This document shows, in pieces, positions 22,535 to 32,536 of a DNA stretch of 64,000 bases; the stretch's first letter is position 1, and every line of letters starts with the position of its first letter. The stretch is from Aspidapion aeneum. Its lineage: Eukaryota; Arthropoda; Insecta; Coleoptera; Brentidae. The translations under genes and the position numbers were made by a program. Below the pieces are notes generated by a model. The model did no database searches, had not been told where the DNA came from, and saw only the letters and a program-made list of their open reading frames with translations. Location: contig OY755038.1 of NCBI GenBank assembly GCA_963576565.1, positions 9,129,756 to 9,193,755 on the forward strand. Reading direction: 5' to 3'.

Positions 22535-22620
22535 TAGTAACCTTACCTTACCTTTATTATGCATAAGCACAACTAACCATTCTTTGTAGTGAGTCTGTTA
22601 TAGGAGATTTATCGGTTAAA
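22535..22620 (-). repeat. LINE 3' end with AAGGT-type tail (minus)
   Basis: On the minus strand, sequence ending ATAATAAAGGTAAGGTAAGG looks like a LINE 3' end with a short tandem-repeat tail. Only the end is recognisable. Confidence 0.35.
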
Positions 22621-22639
22621 AGATTATTTTGATTTGAGA

Positions 22640-23020
22640 AAAACAAAAACCAAATTAAACTATTAGACACAAAAGCTTCTTCTTCTGTTTTGTTTTTCTG
22701 TTTACGAGTCCACAAAAACAACAAGTGTGTCCAAAATGGAACATTTTATTATTTTTATATATTTATGTTACTGTATAATTATGTGGATACCATAATTTAA
22801 ATTATTAAGTACGATATTTTAACAGTGTTAATGACACAAATTCAATTTATCTTACTAAGTATTTATTGTATATATAAACAGACCATTGGTTCTTAATAAA
22901 ATAGATTCAAACTGATTGTTGTTTCTCGTTGTTGCGCCCAAGTATATTTTCGGCCTAGCATACCTACTAGCAGAGCGTGAGACTGCGTTCTGGCAATTGT
23001 TCTTTCACTTTATAGTAGAA
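22640..23020. other. Stretch with LTR-like composition, unproven
   Basis: TATATAAACA at 22871, AATAAAAT at 22897 and a TTGCGCCCAAG near 22934 are arranged like promoter, polyadenylation signal and U5 of an LTR, but no paired LTR, TG/CA ends or target duplication were found. Confidence 0.2.
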
Positions 23021-23023
23021 AGT

Positions 23024-23175
23024 GCACCGTCTGGTTACTATATAGTTCTTATTTGAACCTATAGGAGGTGCTTCGTCTGGTTATAGGTCTTTTACTTACA
23101 CAACCGTAGCCTAGTCTGGTTGCGAGTTCTTATTTCCGACTTACAGCGAGTGCACTAGTCTGGTTGTATGTCACT
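23024..23175 (+). repeat. Degenerate minisatellite, about 44 bp unit
   Basis: GTCTGGTTR recurs at about 23029, 23075, 23114 and 23159, each followed by a variant of TAGTTCTTATTTGAACYTA and preceded by a GTGCANYR motif. Confidence 0.6.
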
Positions 23176-23625
23176 TTTAACATTCTTTCTGCTTTATTGC
23201 AAGTGCCTTATATTGTTTGTGCCTTATACGGTTTTTAACAAGGATTTTTGTATTTCTTTTTTTTAATTGTTTTTTGTTTTGACAACGTGTTGTCTCAATG
23301 TAATTTAGGATTCTTTTTGAACGGTTCGGTTATTAAGAGAGCGGAGCGGCTATTAAGAGAGAGATCGATTTGTTGGCCCGAAATTTCTTGGACATAAATC
23401 TGGTCCTGAAAAAGATTTTAGCTTATCGATTTATGGGGTGCAAGCACTTAGCAAAAGTAAGACGTTTTGACGCAATTTAATTTTCTTAGAAAAAATTTTC
23501 TTTTGTGAAAAAGTCGTTAACCCGGTTTTTTTTTCAGAAGAATGAATCAGCAAAAAATGAAGTTTTATATATAGTTTGTGTGTGGGTGTATGTAAAGGGG
23601 TAGAATACAGTAGAGGTTCAATGTA

Positions 23626-23720
23626 GATAGTAGTAGTAGTAGTAACATATTTTATTTAGCATTTTGCTACTATGTACAAGATATTTATAATTTAACTAAA
23701 TTAATCACTTTGTTGTTTTT
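23626..23720 (-). repeat. LINE 3' end with TAC-repeat tail (minus)
   Basis: The minus strand reads GTACATAGTAGCAAAATGCT, AAATAAAATATG, then TTACTACTACTACTACTA. A polyadenylation-like AATAAA followed by a trinucleotide tail is the usual 3' end of CR1/L2-like LINEs. Confidence 0.5.
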
Positions 23721-24428
23721 TTAAAAGATAACATTTTAAAGATTTTTTAAATAAAGATATAGATGTTTTTGATTTTATTTAATTTTTTAATTGATTAAAT
23801 TCTAACAGCCCTTTATAAAAAATTAGATCTGCAATAATTATCAACGTAAAAATTTGAATTATTTTAAAATTTATTGTTTTACGAATAACTTTTTTTGTTC
23901 GAAACTAGTATTAGTAGGAAGAAACTCGACGTCTCGGTTTGTAAGTATCTCTAACCGTTTTCAAGTGTAAACTAAACAAACCAAACTACAGGCTACTACT
24001 TATACACGTTAAAAAAATTGTCTTAGATCAAAGCAAATTGCTTTGAAGTAAAATATTTCGTTTTTCTATTCACCAAGAGAATATTTTCTTGATTTAAAAT
24101 AAAAAATGTCTTGCCTTGTATTTTGATGTGAAACAGAAATTGTTTTATTATAAATTGGAATTGAATTAATCTAAGGCATCGTTTTCTCTGGAAGCAAAAT
24201 ATTACTAATATGAAGACAATTTCCTTTGTTACAAAATGGAGTATACTGAAACAAAACAATTAAAGAAGAAAAATAAAGTCTAATTTCAACATTAAACGCT
24301 GCGTTAAACTAAAGAGTAATATTTTAATTCAAAACAAATTGTTTTATGGTAAAACAATTTATTCAAGAAAAAAACGTGTTTTTATTGTAGACAACATATT
24401 TTACCGTGTACTACTTCTTTATTCTTTA
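23721..24428. other. AT-rich stretch without recognised gene
   Basis: No homology recognised; dense A/T-rich sequence with repeated AAACAATT-type words at 24130-24370. Confidence 0.35.
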
Positions 24429-24436
24429 GCTTCAAC

Positions 24437-25250
24437 CAGTGGCATAGCCAGAAATTGGCAATGTTATTATGTAGGGGTTTGGCATGCCATTTCAAATAAA
24501 TAAAGAATGTAAAAAATTAAATATCGATTTATTGAACAACAAGACTACCTTACAAAGGAACGTAAATTTAGATAAGAATATCTAATCTTCGTTTTTTTAA
24601 AGCTAAAATATCTAACATTTCATCTTCAGAAACTGTAATATCTTCCATTGAATCTTTTTTCAACAGTCGTAAGTAGTTTTTTAAATATTTGAGCAAAGAC
24701 CGTTCGCAGCAGCAAGTTCTTATTTCTATAGTGGCCAGTTTTAAGTAATTCGTATACTGTTGAAAAAGATTTGGATTACAACATTCTAAAACTTTTATAT
24801 AACCTTTGGGTTTATGTTCTAAATTTCTAAAAAATTGTGAGTAGAGAACTATTTCCTTATCTGCACCAATTGGATCCATTCCATAAAATACAATAAGATC
24901 CATTATGTGTTGTGGATTGGGCTCTAGACTCAGTAAAATTTGAAATGACTAAGGAATTTACACATAAAGCTTACAATTCAAGGTCTGGCTAACTATGGAG
25001 CGCGTTCACCAATAGGTGATAAAATAGTAATATCGATTTAAAACTCACTGAAATAGGGTAAAAGTCGGTAATTCAAATTGCCTTTAATTAAAAAATACTT
25101 TTAGGATTTTTTCATAAATTCTATTCATATATCAATTAATCATATTATTTTTTATAATTGAAAAATCTATATTTTTCTATAGTATTAGTGCTCTCATTGG
25201 CCAATGGGAAGGCGTTTTGACCCCCAAACCCCCCTTTTGCTACGCCAGTG
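24437..25250 (-). mobile_element. Decayed hAT element with terminal inverted repeats
   Basis: Left end CAGTGGCATAGCC and right end (reverse complement CACTGGCGTAGC) are hAT-like. Flanks GCTTCAAC (24429-24436) and CTTCAAAC (25251-25258) look like a slightly decayed 8-bp duplication. A degraded transposase C-terminus lies inside on the minus strand. Confidence 0.7.
24568..24903 (-). pseudogene. hAT transposase C-terminal dimerisation relic
   Basis: A frame of 111 codons contains LATIEIRTCCCERSLLKYLKN then YLRLLKKDSMED and LDILALKKRRLD. The block resembles L.IP(I/V)(S/T)(S/T)..CERSFS.L..IK.YLRSTM of the hAT dimerisation domain (Dimer_Tnp_hAT). The upstream part, FYGMDPIGADKEIVLYSQFF, also resembles the region before that domain. 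Key residues such as the serine-phenylalanine after CERS are changed. Its place between hAT termini supports the call. Confidence 0.6.
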
Positions 25251-25399
25251 CTTCAAACCATTGAATCTTGTAATCATTTGACCAAGCATAAATCGCCACG
25301 GCTGACTTTTCAATACCTCCTAATTGGGTATTTTTTGTTGTTCCTTTACGCTAACTTTTACGGTTTTCGTTTCTTCTACCTATGATTTATCAAACTCAC

Positions 25400-26335
25400 T
25401 CAAGGGATTTTCTGGCTTTATTTTAGTTACAAAGCTCCTTATCATATTTCCCGGTGAGATTACTGTTTTAATATAATTTGACTATTCGTCTTAGGTTTTC
25501 TGAAATCCCTGGAACATACGGAATGTTAATATCACCCATCCGATTATTATTCACAGAATTTCCTATGTTTGGTTTGTTTTTAATCTTAGAGATTGTTGAG
25601 TTTTCGGGATAACAATTGTCGTCGTTTTTAAGACTCCTGTGGTTAATTATCTATTAATACCTACTACAAATATTTTCAGCTTTTAAATACAAACTTCTTA
25701 TAGCTCCTTGTTTTGTAACAACAGAATAAATGATTGTTGGTCGAATACCATTAAGATGTTGCAGAACACTACACTTTTTCATAATTTTCCAGCCATACAA
25801 TGAATGTCATCCATATATCATATCGTAACCACCGTTTTGGCTTGACTTCTGCTATGTTGATAGCATGGTCCTCTAACCACTCCAAGTAGATGTTTTCTAC
25901 CAATCCATTGGAAGTCCTTAACTTTGTGTGTATAACTTATTTTTCATTTGAAAATAAAAATTACGGAGACAGAACTCTAACAGATCTATCATTCGTTCGA
26001 CCGGTAGCTCTGTTCTCTCGTAGTGCATTAACAGTTTGTAATTTATTTTTGATATTTCTCAGTGACTTATTTATTGACACGTTGACGTAAAGACTTTCTG
26101 GATCAATTCCTTCCAAATCTATCCCCGGAATCTAATTAGATCCAAGGTTTTTCCATGGGTTATTGCTCATGAGATTAGCGCCCTCATTGTTCCAAGATCT
26201 TAATAAAGACAACAAGTTTTGACTGACAACTGGTTGATGTAAAAAACAAGAACGCCTTTTACATTTGCAGTTTTTAACAAACATTTGTTGGACATAAAAG
26301 GACGGTCTTCCAAACTGCGGACCACGGATCACCTA
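25400..26335 (-). pseudogene. Unidentified decayed coding relic
   Basis: On the minus strand from about 26332 a frame gives QMFVKNCKCKRRSCFLHQPV and LLSLLRSWNNEGANLMSNNP, is stopped, then continues in the same frame with DLEGIDPESLYVNVSINKSL and TVNALRENRATGRTNDRSVR. Further downstream the frame is riddled with stops, though GLVENIYLEWLEDHAINI and VKPKRWLRYDIWMTF remain readable nearby. Amino-acid composition looks coding, but I do not recognise the family. It ends at an inverted repeat (26313-26347) that recurs at 27227-27270. Confidence 0.4.
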
Positions 26336-26347
26336 ACAAACAGATAG
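26313..26347 (+). repeat. Inverted repeat, left copy (partner 27227-27270)
   Basis: GCGGACCACGGATCACCTAA then CAAACAGATA pairs with the reverse complement of 27227-27270, where GTTTGTTAGGTG is tandemly doubled. The pair encloses about 0.9 kb. It may mark the ends of one element or two inverted copies of an end. Confidence 0.55.
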
Positions 26348-26699
26348 GGATCTCAGGTGGTGGGGGGTGCTACGCGCATCTTTCACGCAGCCTGCCATTT
26401 TGGGGTCAACCACTCCAGAGGCGCATTCTGTATTTCAATAATTTTTAAACTTTTAGTACTTGTTGCGCATTATTGGTGTGTCGATGTGAATTTTGTCTTT
26501 GATATTTGTGATTTTTTATATATAATAATTAAATGTGCTAGGAGATGCGTCTGTAAATGATTTAAGTACAAAGTAAAAACAATTAGCCGCGAGATTTTTG
26601 TTTCGTGATATTATCACTGTTTTATTTAGCTTCACTCGATTTCTTCAAACTTTCCAACTAGGTCTTTGGTGGTAACTATACAATTCAGCATTTTTTTTA

Positions 26700-27060
26700 A
26701 TTGGAAAAAAAATAAATAAAATGGCGGATGCAAAATGGCGGTTTTTGCCATTTATGAATCGATATGCATCAAACTCGGCACTTTGACATCTTTCAGGTCG
26801 CTGGTTATTATTTTTAACTTAAACTAAAAAAAAATAAAATGGCGGATCCAAAACGGCGGACTTAATTATTTTCACACGGAATTCCCTCAAACTTGAAACA
26901 TCGCGGCGCTTAAGGTAATTCAATAGAATTTTTGACCCAAATTTAAAAACAAGAAAATGGAGGCTCCAAAATGGCGGTTTTTGCCATTTGTGAATCGATA
27001 TGCATCAAACTAGGAACTTAAAGATCTTTTAGGTCGCTGATTATTATTTTACAAAACTAT
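26700..27060 (+). repeat. Tandem block with AAAATGGCGG motifs
   Basis: AAAATGGCGGATGCAAAATG, AAAATGGCGGATCCAAAACG and AAAATGGAGGCTCCAAAATG recur at about 26719, 26840 and 26956 (about 120 bp apart). The outer two units share TTTTTGCCATTT.TGAATCG, ATATGCATCAAACT and CAGGTCGCTGRTTATTATTT. Related to the block at 15350-15830. Confidence 0.75.
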
Positions 27061-27270
27061 TTAAGGTTTTTATTGTTTCTGGCAGTAAAAATATTTTTTC
27101 GTAAACACTATCTGAAACATTCATATTTTATCGTAAATTTATTTTAGTCCGGCCCTGAGCTTGACTCCCAATGCTCAGCCATCGTTGAATTCAGCGAGAT
27201 CAAAGACCGCCAGCCGGCTTATATATCTGTTTGTTAGGTGTTTGTTAGGTGATCCATGCTGCGGACAATG

Positions 27271-28128
27271 CGTTAAAGAAATAGGATGGATTCGTTTGAA
27301 AACAATGTGTCGCAAAAAAGGTGGGGGCTAAACGCAGCGTGGTCCGAAAAGTAGCTTTGTCTAATTTTATATGTATATTTAGAACAAAGTTAAAATTTGA
27401 CCGGTGTAGTAAACACTGGTGTCGGACACAAATGGCTTCGGCTGAAAGGGCCCTAAGGCTATGTTTTATAATTATTGATAAAAAAAATGTTTCCTAATTT
27501 AAAACTTAAACTATAAATGCAATAATATTTGTTTAAATGCTGAATAGAAATCTATGTAGCCAGAATATTATAACAGTTTAATAAAATTGTTTAACCGAAT
27601 TAAAAAAATGAATATCCAATTCTAAATAATTCTATTTTATAAATTTGTTATACTTAATTACTTTTTCGCGATTGTTATAGAATTACCAACCCACCCATAT
27701 TCAATTATTTTTATCATATTTATTTTATTCGAGCTAGGTAGTAAAGCAATATTTAAATTGTTCTAAAACGTTTTATTTATTCATGTTTAAATTTCAAAAG
27801 GGTTTTGAAAATAATGTGGAAGTTGTTTTTCATGCCTCAAGCGCCAGTATAAACCCTGTGTTTTTTTAGCAAATTTTAGTCTGTATATCGGTCCATATTT
27901 TCGCAAATTCCCTATCCTTATTCCCAAAATAAAATTACCTCGTCAATTTTAAATAGTATTTTGTGGGTGCTTCTAGTTTAACCGAAAAAAATTGTAAAAA
28001 CAATTTCGGACGGAAGATCAGCTAATATTTTGGTGCATGGTGCTGTGTGTAACCATCAAAGAAATAACTGGATGTTATATGTTCTCTGGTGTAACATATT
28101 ACCAATTTTAATTAAAAACCCATTTAAT
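27271..28128. other. Intronic stretch without recognised feature
   Basis: AT-rich, no coding homology or repeats recognised. It precedes the MITE next to the RGK exon and is presumed intronic. Confidence 0.4.
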
Positions 28129-28414
28129 GATAATAGGGACCTATTACAATAAACCCAGGCAATAATTGTGCCGGGCACTATTCTGACATTTTCGCATTAT
28201 AAGAACAGATGTATTCTTTCAAAATTAGGCCTTTGTGTATTATAAGAGCCAAAATTAACAGTGCCGGCACTATTAATGGAAAATGACTGGATTTATAAAT
28301 TCGAGTTTGATATGTCAATTTTGAAAGATCAACTGTCAGTTTTGAATGCAAATCTTTCAGAATAGTGCCAGGCACAATTAGTGCCTGTCTTTATTGCAAT
28401 AAGTCCCTATTATC
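28129..28414. mobile_element. MITE 30 bp upstream of an RGK splice acceptor
   Basis: Left end GATAATAGGGACCTATTACA and right end in reverse complement GATAATAGGGACTTATTGCA are long inverted repeats continuing through TGCCGGGCACTATTCTGACA. The interior matches the satellite-borne copy at 19131-19410. Only 30 bases separate its right end from exon position 28445, so most of the acceptor context, possibly the branch point, abuts or lies in the MITE. Confidence 0.85.
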
Positions 28415-28444
28415 TAAGAAAATTGATTTCACTTTTTGTTTCAG

Positions 28445-28640
28445 CCGGATACACTCATAGGAAAATACAGTGACCCGCACGCATACTGCGTAGTGTATAA
28501 TTGTGCAGACCGATCAAGTTTCGAATACGCAGAGAAGATCCTTCAAAATATTTGGACTCTCGATACCATTGGCACCAAGGCGGTGATACTAGTGGCCAAC
28601 AAAGCCGATCTCGTACGATCTAGGGTAATTAGTACCGAAG
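28445..28640 (+). CDS. Rgk: RGK-family small GTPase, internal coding exon (G4 region)
   Basis: The exon starts after TTTTTGTTTCAG and ends before GTAAGT. It opens in phase 0 (CCG GAT ACA) and encodes 65 codons plus one base. Translation includes YSDPHAYCVVYNCADRSSFE, a TIGTKAVILVANKADL stretch and VRSRVISTE. CVVY..ADRSSF and (L)VANKADL.R.R.(V/I)S are hallmarks of RGK (Rad, Gem, Rem; insect Rgk1-3) GTPases, with NKAD as the guanine-specificity G4 motif. RGK proteins act at the plasma membrane, chiefly by inhibiting voltage-gated calcium channels through the beta subunit. The P-loop and switch region must lie in upstream exons, which I did not find. Which insect Rgk paralogue this is cannot be settled here. 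Confidence 0.93.
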
Positions 28641-28646
28641 GTAAGT
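28641..28646 (+). promoter_or_regulatory. Splice donor of the RGK exon
   Basis: GTAAGT directly after ...ACCGAAG. It splices in phase 1 to the acceptor ending at 51230, defining an intron of 22,590 bp. Confidence 0.9.
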
Positions 28647-28988
28647 CTTCTGTTGCTCTTATAATTGGTGTTCCTCTTTGTGCAAAACTTATCTGCGTTT
28701 AAATAAACGACCCTAATAGCTCTATGGGCAGAGCTGCAAAAAAGCGCAAGTTGTGCTTGCAGAGATAGGAATATAAAAGATATCATTAAGAAAGCTCTGG
28801 TTTTAGTGGGATACCCCGCTGTATTAAAACTGTTTGGTTTTTCTTGATGACTCTTACCCAACCAAAGTAAGGAAAATAGCTCCTCTGGGACGATAATTTT
28901 ATCCACTCTTGAGGATCTTCATATATCGAAACGACATCTCAAAATGCAGAAAGTACTATATATATTTATTTGAACCGAACCAAAGAGA

Positions 28989-29201
28989 CATAGCAAATAC
29001 AAAGATTTCGGAAACACATATGTTTGGGTACCAGTTTCAGTTGAAACTTTTAAACTAGTAACCGAAATTGGAGCAAAATTACTAGAAATACATTCAGCGA
29101 GACCAGGGATAGATGGAGGTTATTCATCTGTCTTTGGCCAAGCCAAAAATTTCTTAAATCATTTTGGCAATGCTCAACCGTCTTTAAACGCCGTAAACTA
29201 A
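28989..29201 (+). pseudogene. Possible LINE reverse-transcriptase C-terminal relic
   Basis: A 70-codon frame without a start codon reads HSKYKDFGNTYVWVPVSVET then FKLVTEIGAKLLEIHSARPG and ends SLNAVN*. KY.D....Y.FVPV(A/S)VET..(..)..E(I/V)G.KI is seen near the C-terminus of some LINE-type reverse transcriptases. The match is short and from memory of the family pattern, so the call is tentative. Confidence 0.35.
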
Positions 29202-29499
29202 AAAACGCCAAATTAGAAATCGGTACTAAACATATAATTCTTTTTAAAAAACTTACAACTTACAAAATATAACATGTCCATTGCCTATTGCTTTTAATTC
29301 CGAATATAGTTTATTACACGTTTTAATAGAAATTGAACTATACAACAGAAATTCATTTCCGTAGATTGTTTAGGGTTAATCTGCCCTTGCTCATAAACAT
29401 AACTTCTGCCATAAATATTTTTAAGTATTTTTTTGAACTGAGCTAAAAGCTAAATGGCTATACTGCGAAGAACTCTCGTTCGCCTAAACTGCTGTACCA
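29202..29499. other. Intronic stretch without recognised feature
   Basis: AT-rich, nothing recognised. Confidence 0.3.
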
Positions 29500-30080
29500 T
29501 CTTTTCTTGAAACATTTCAGCCCATGTTTGACCTATCTAAAACTCTACTTCGGAATGAGCTACGAAACTCAAACTTTGCAGAGTTGTAGATTTTCATACA
29601 GTTAACAACTCCTCCAAGTTGCATGGATTTCCATAATGTAGTAAAGTAGTTACCAAATTTCCAAAAATCGTCGAAATTGCCACTTACTCATGTATAGATC
29701 ATTAAAATTCTGCTGTACTTCCAGACATGCTACAAAGCTGAAATTTAGTAGATAGAAACGCTAGAGAGTTAAGCTTTATAAGGCTGATAGGAGGTCATTG
29801 CAAAAGTTTTAAACAATATTCCACATATTTTACTGCTTTGAAACTTAAATATTATCAAAATTCTTTAAAAAAGAAGTGAAATCATAACAAAAACATTCCC
29901 AACATGTAAAAAAAACGCCAAATATGCAAAAATGATATTCCGGAAAAAGGATTGAGATAAAAGTAAAGCCAAGTTCTTAATAAAAATTTCAAAATAAACA
30001 ATTCTTATTAATTTGGGAATGTTTTTCTAAACTTGGATTTTTTTTCCATGAAATGTTTTTGTTATGATTGTATTTTGTTA
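29500..30080 (+). repeat. Dispersed repeat with inverted-repeat end, copy 1
   Basis: The right portion (29880-30075) is itself an inverted-repeat unit: ATCATAACAAAAACATT at the left and the reverse complement at the right. The full segment matches the reverse complement of 47488-47884, including CAAAAGTTTTAAACAATATTC, AGTAAAGCCAAGTTCT and the CTAGAGAGTTAAGCTT region. A MITE-like element of unknown family. Confidence 0.6.
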
Positions 30081-30387
30081 AAGAGCAGCTACTCTTGTCC
30101 TAATCGTGTTGACTCTGTAATTGATGCATAAATCATGGCAAACGGCTTTCTAAAGCCCCCGATAGATTACAATCCTGCATGAATATAACATTACCTTAGC
30201 TCCAACGCCTCCCGTTAATGCAAAACCTACGTAAAACAATGCCTTACCTCATTTAAAACAGCTGATTTTAAGATCTGCATAGTGCATCGGGCACTTAAGG
30301 TACAGAGTTTTTTCGTATATTTTTATACCATATCTAAAACGTTTATTTGATCAGACATTAAAACACTCTGCCAATCTATGGGCACCT

Positions 30388-30432
30388 AAGCTCACACTAG
30401 GAACTATAGTTATAGTGTACGTGTGAGCTAAT
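30388..30432. repeat. Terminal hairpin of the 1-241 repeat family
   Basis: AGCTCACAC ... GTGTGAGCT around a short AT-rich loop, followed by AATATA, as at 205-240. It marks the end of one family member whose body upstream is not recognisable, immediately before the next member. Confidence 0.6.
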
Positions 30433-31065
30433 ATAACTAAAAACTGAAATATATTTTATTCAACTCCAGCCTCAATTACCTTTCGTTTGATACCACACAA
30501 GCCATGTTTTGACTTAAACTCTAAATTTAAAAATCTACCCCCACCCTTTTTTTTAAACTAAAATGTATTTTGTTTAACTCCAGACTCAATTACATTTCGT
30601 TTGATATCACACACGCCAAATTTTCACATAAACTCTGATTTTTGAAATCTACTCCACCCTTTTTTTTAAATAAACTAAAATTCATTTTGTTTAACTCCAG
30701 ACTTAATTACCTTTCGTTTGATATCGCCCACGCCACATTTTTACATAAACTCTAATTTTTGAAATCTACCCCTTCTATTTGGCTTGCGTTCAGTGGATTA
30801 TGTTCATTTTTAAATGTGACCATCGCGGCCCAAGACCCAGCCTAGGTATCAAATTTCATTTAAATCAAACAAGGGTTTTTGAGTTATGCGGGTTGGTCGT
30901 TACAGACAGACAGACAAACGGCGAAACAAAAAAGTTTCAAAATCATCTGAAACGCAAAGATATTTAAAATTTTTTGAAATCGGAGTAACTTTTCTTTCTC
31001 GAAAAAATTACGATCACCATGCATAGCTCACACTAATATAGTATAGTAGTATAGTGAGCTAATAT
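30433..31065 (+). repeat. Hairpin-ended repeat with internal 120-bp tandem units (copy 2)
   Basis: Three tandem units of about 120 bp (starting near 30436, 30557 and 30674) carry TTTAACTCCAGACTCAATTA and TTTCGTTTGATATCRCRCAC. They are followed by the GTCGTTACAGACAGAC stretch and a terminal hairpin AGCTCACAC...GTGAGCT at 31026-31062. The last 190 bp match 1-241, with a much shorter CAGA array. Confidence 0.75.
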
Positions 31066-31067
31066 GA

Positions 31068-31184
31068 TAAATACTGAAGTTTCATAATTTTTTACGAAGG
31101 TTAAGAATCTTAGGGTCAGAATGTCAAAAAAACATTTTAAATGTAAAAATTTGACAGGTCTATGATCACCCTATAATATATTAT
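31068..31184 (+). repeat. MITE-like repeat, inverted relative to 33672-33785
   Basis: TATGATAAATACTGAAGTTTC, AGAATCTTAGGGT and the end CACCCTATA match the reverse complement of 33672-33785. The CACCCTATA end, if a terminus, is of the TAYAGGGTG kind seen in the mariner-type MITEs here. Confidence 0.6.
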
Positions 31185-31331
31185 TTTAGGTTTTTGTAGA
31201 TCTTTTCTTCCTGATTTCAAAAATATATATTTTGGGATTATTTCGTTTATTAGTTTTAAAGATATAGGCGTTTAAAACTTTTAAAAGCTTAAATCACCAC
31301 GGATGATAAAAATATTAATAAATTATAGGTA

Positions 31332-32528
31332 CATTGGCGTAGCTAGGGGGCCAGGGGGGGCCTAGCCCCCCCTAAAGTCCCTGAGGCCCCCCCTAAGATA
31401 TTTTAGGCCTCCCCTACCGACTAGTAGTAAAAGAACATGACGCTGAAAATACATACTTTTCTATTATTATTCGGGAAATATTCAAATAAAATAGGTGCAT
31501 TAAAATTTAAAATCACTCAGATAATGTTTACATTTCAGGAAAAAGCCCTTGTCTTGCGGAATTAGGCTTTTTCTCTTTAAATTATCGGTAACTTTTCTGC
31601 ACTTATGCAATTTCCCGAAAATATTTTTTAAATTTAAACATAATTATGCATATTGAATATTTCATACATATTGGCGACATCTTGTAAAATATTATAGAAG
31701 TGTAAGTTAAATTTCGCATTTAATAAAGACAGCGACCTTTGCCCCTCTGTTTCCGAAATCGGGTTTTAGATGTCGTAAGGTTATAAAAGACCTTTTTAAA
31801 CTGTTTTTCTAAAATAAATATAATAATCTTTTTAGTTTTTTTGAGGTTAGCGTTTAGTGTCTTATGAAAATTTTCCGATTTTAATGACAATTTCATAACC
31901 ATTTTCATATTAAGCTTTCCCACGTCGTTAAATGGAATAAATTCGTCGAGCAATACCGGGAAATTTTTAATATTAATACTTCTACTCTAAGAGCAGAAAT
32001 GACCGTTTTAAAGAATTGTATTTTTGGGTTAAATCAAACTGTTGGTCATGATTCTATCAAACAACATATAGCAGAAAACATCTATCCAAACCTCTACCAA
32101 CTTTTTAAAGTTGCGAGTATTCTTCCAATTTCAAGTGCAATTTGCGAGAGGTCTTTCTCTGCCTTGAGGAGAGTTTTTAATTGGCTTAGAACAACTATGA
32201 TTCAAGAGAGACACTCAGGTTTGTCATTGTTATTCATAGATAAAGATGTTGAGATCGACTTAGACAGTGTGGTAGACGCTTTCAGTCACCGACGTAGAAA
32301 ACTTTCTTTGTAGAATTGCTGAATTACATACTTCCTGTGTATACATATAAATAAGTTGGTAAATGTATTATTAAATTTGTTATATTAAAATATTAGAACA
32401 TTTAATGCGCGTATTTTTTTTTATTCATTGCACTTTGCACGACTCTTTAAAACCTATGTTTGCTTTTTGTTCAAGATAGACCGGGGCCACGCCCCCCCCC
32501 CCGAAAAGCAAGGCTAGCTACGCCAATG
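31332..32528 (+). mobile_element. hAT element with perfect TIRs and 8-bp target duplication
   Basis: The termini CATTGGCGTAGCTAG and CTAGCTACGCCAATG are perfect 15-bp inverted repeats. Both are flanked by TATAGGTA (31324-31331, 32529-32536), a perfect 8-bp duplication diagnostic of hAT elements. The interior carries the transposase C-terminal domain only (about 31915-32313), so this is an internally deleted copy. The perfect duplication suggests a fairly young insertion. Confidence 0.93.
31915..32313 (+). pseudogene. hAT transposase C-terminal (dimerisation) domain, DUF4371 type
   Basis: The frame reads VVKWNKFVEQYREIFNINTS, TLRAEMTVLKNC, AENIYPNLYQLFKVASILPI, SSAICERSFSALRRVFNWLR, TTMIQERHSGLSLLFIDKD and ends HRRRKLSL*. 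The IYPNLY.L..VA..LPISSA.CERSFSALRR..NWLR.TM.QER..GL motif is the hAT C-terminal dimerisation domain of ZMYM-like transposases, intact here. The upstream catalytic region is missing or unreadable. It lies between perfect hAT termini. Confidence 0.88.
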
Positions 32529-32536
32529 TATAGGTA

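Noticed and set aside
28589..28906. Minus-strand frame of 105 codons
   Set aside because: Overlaps the RGK exon on the opposite strand; shadow frame.
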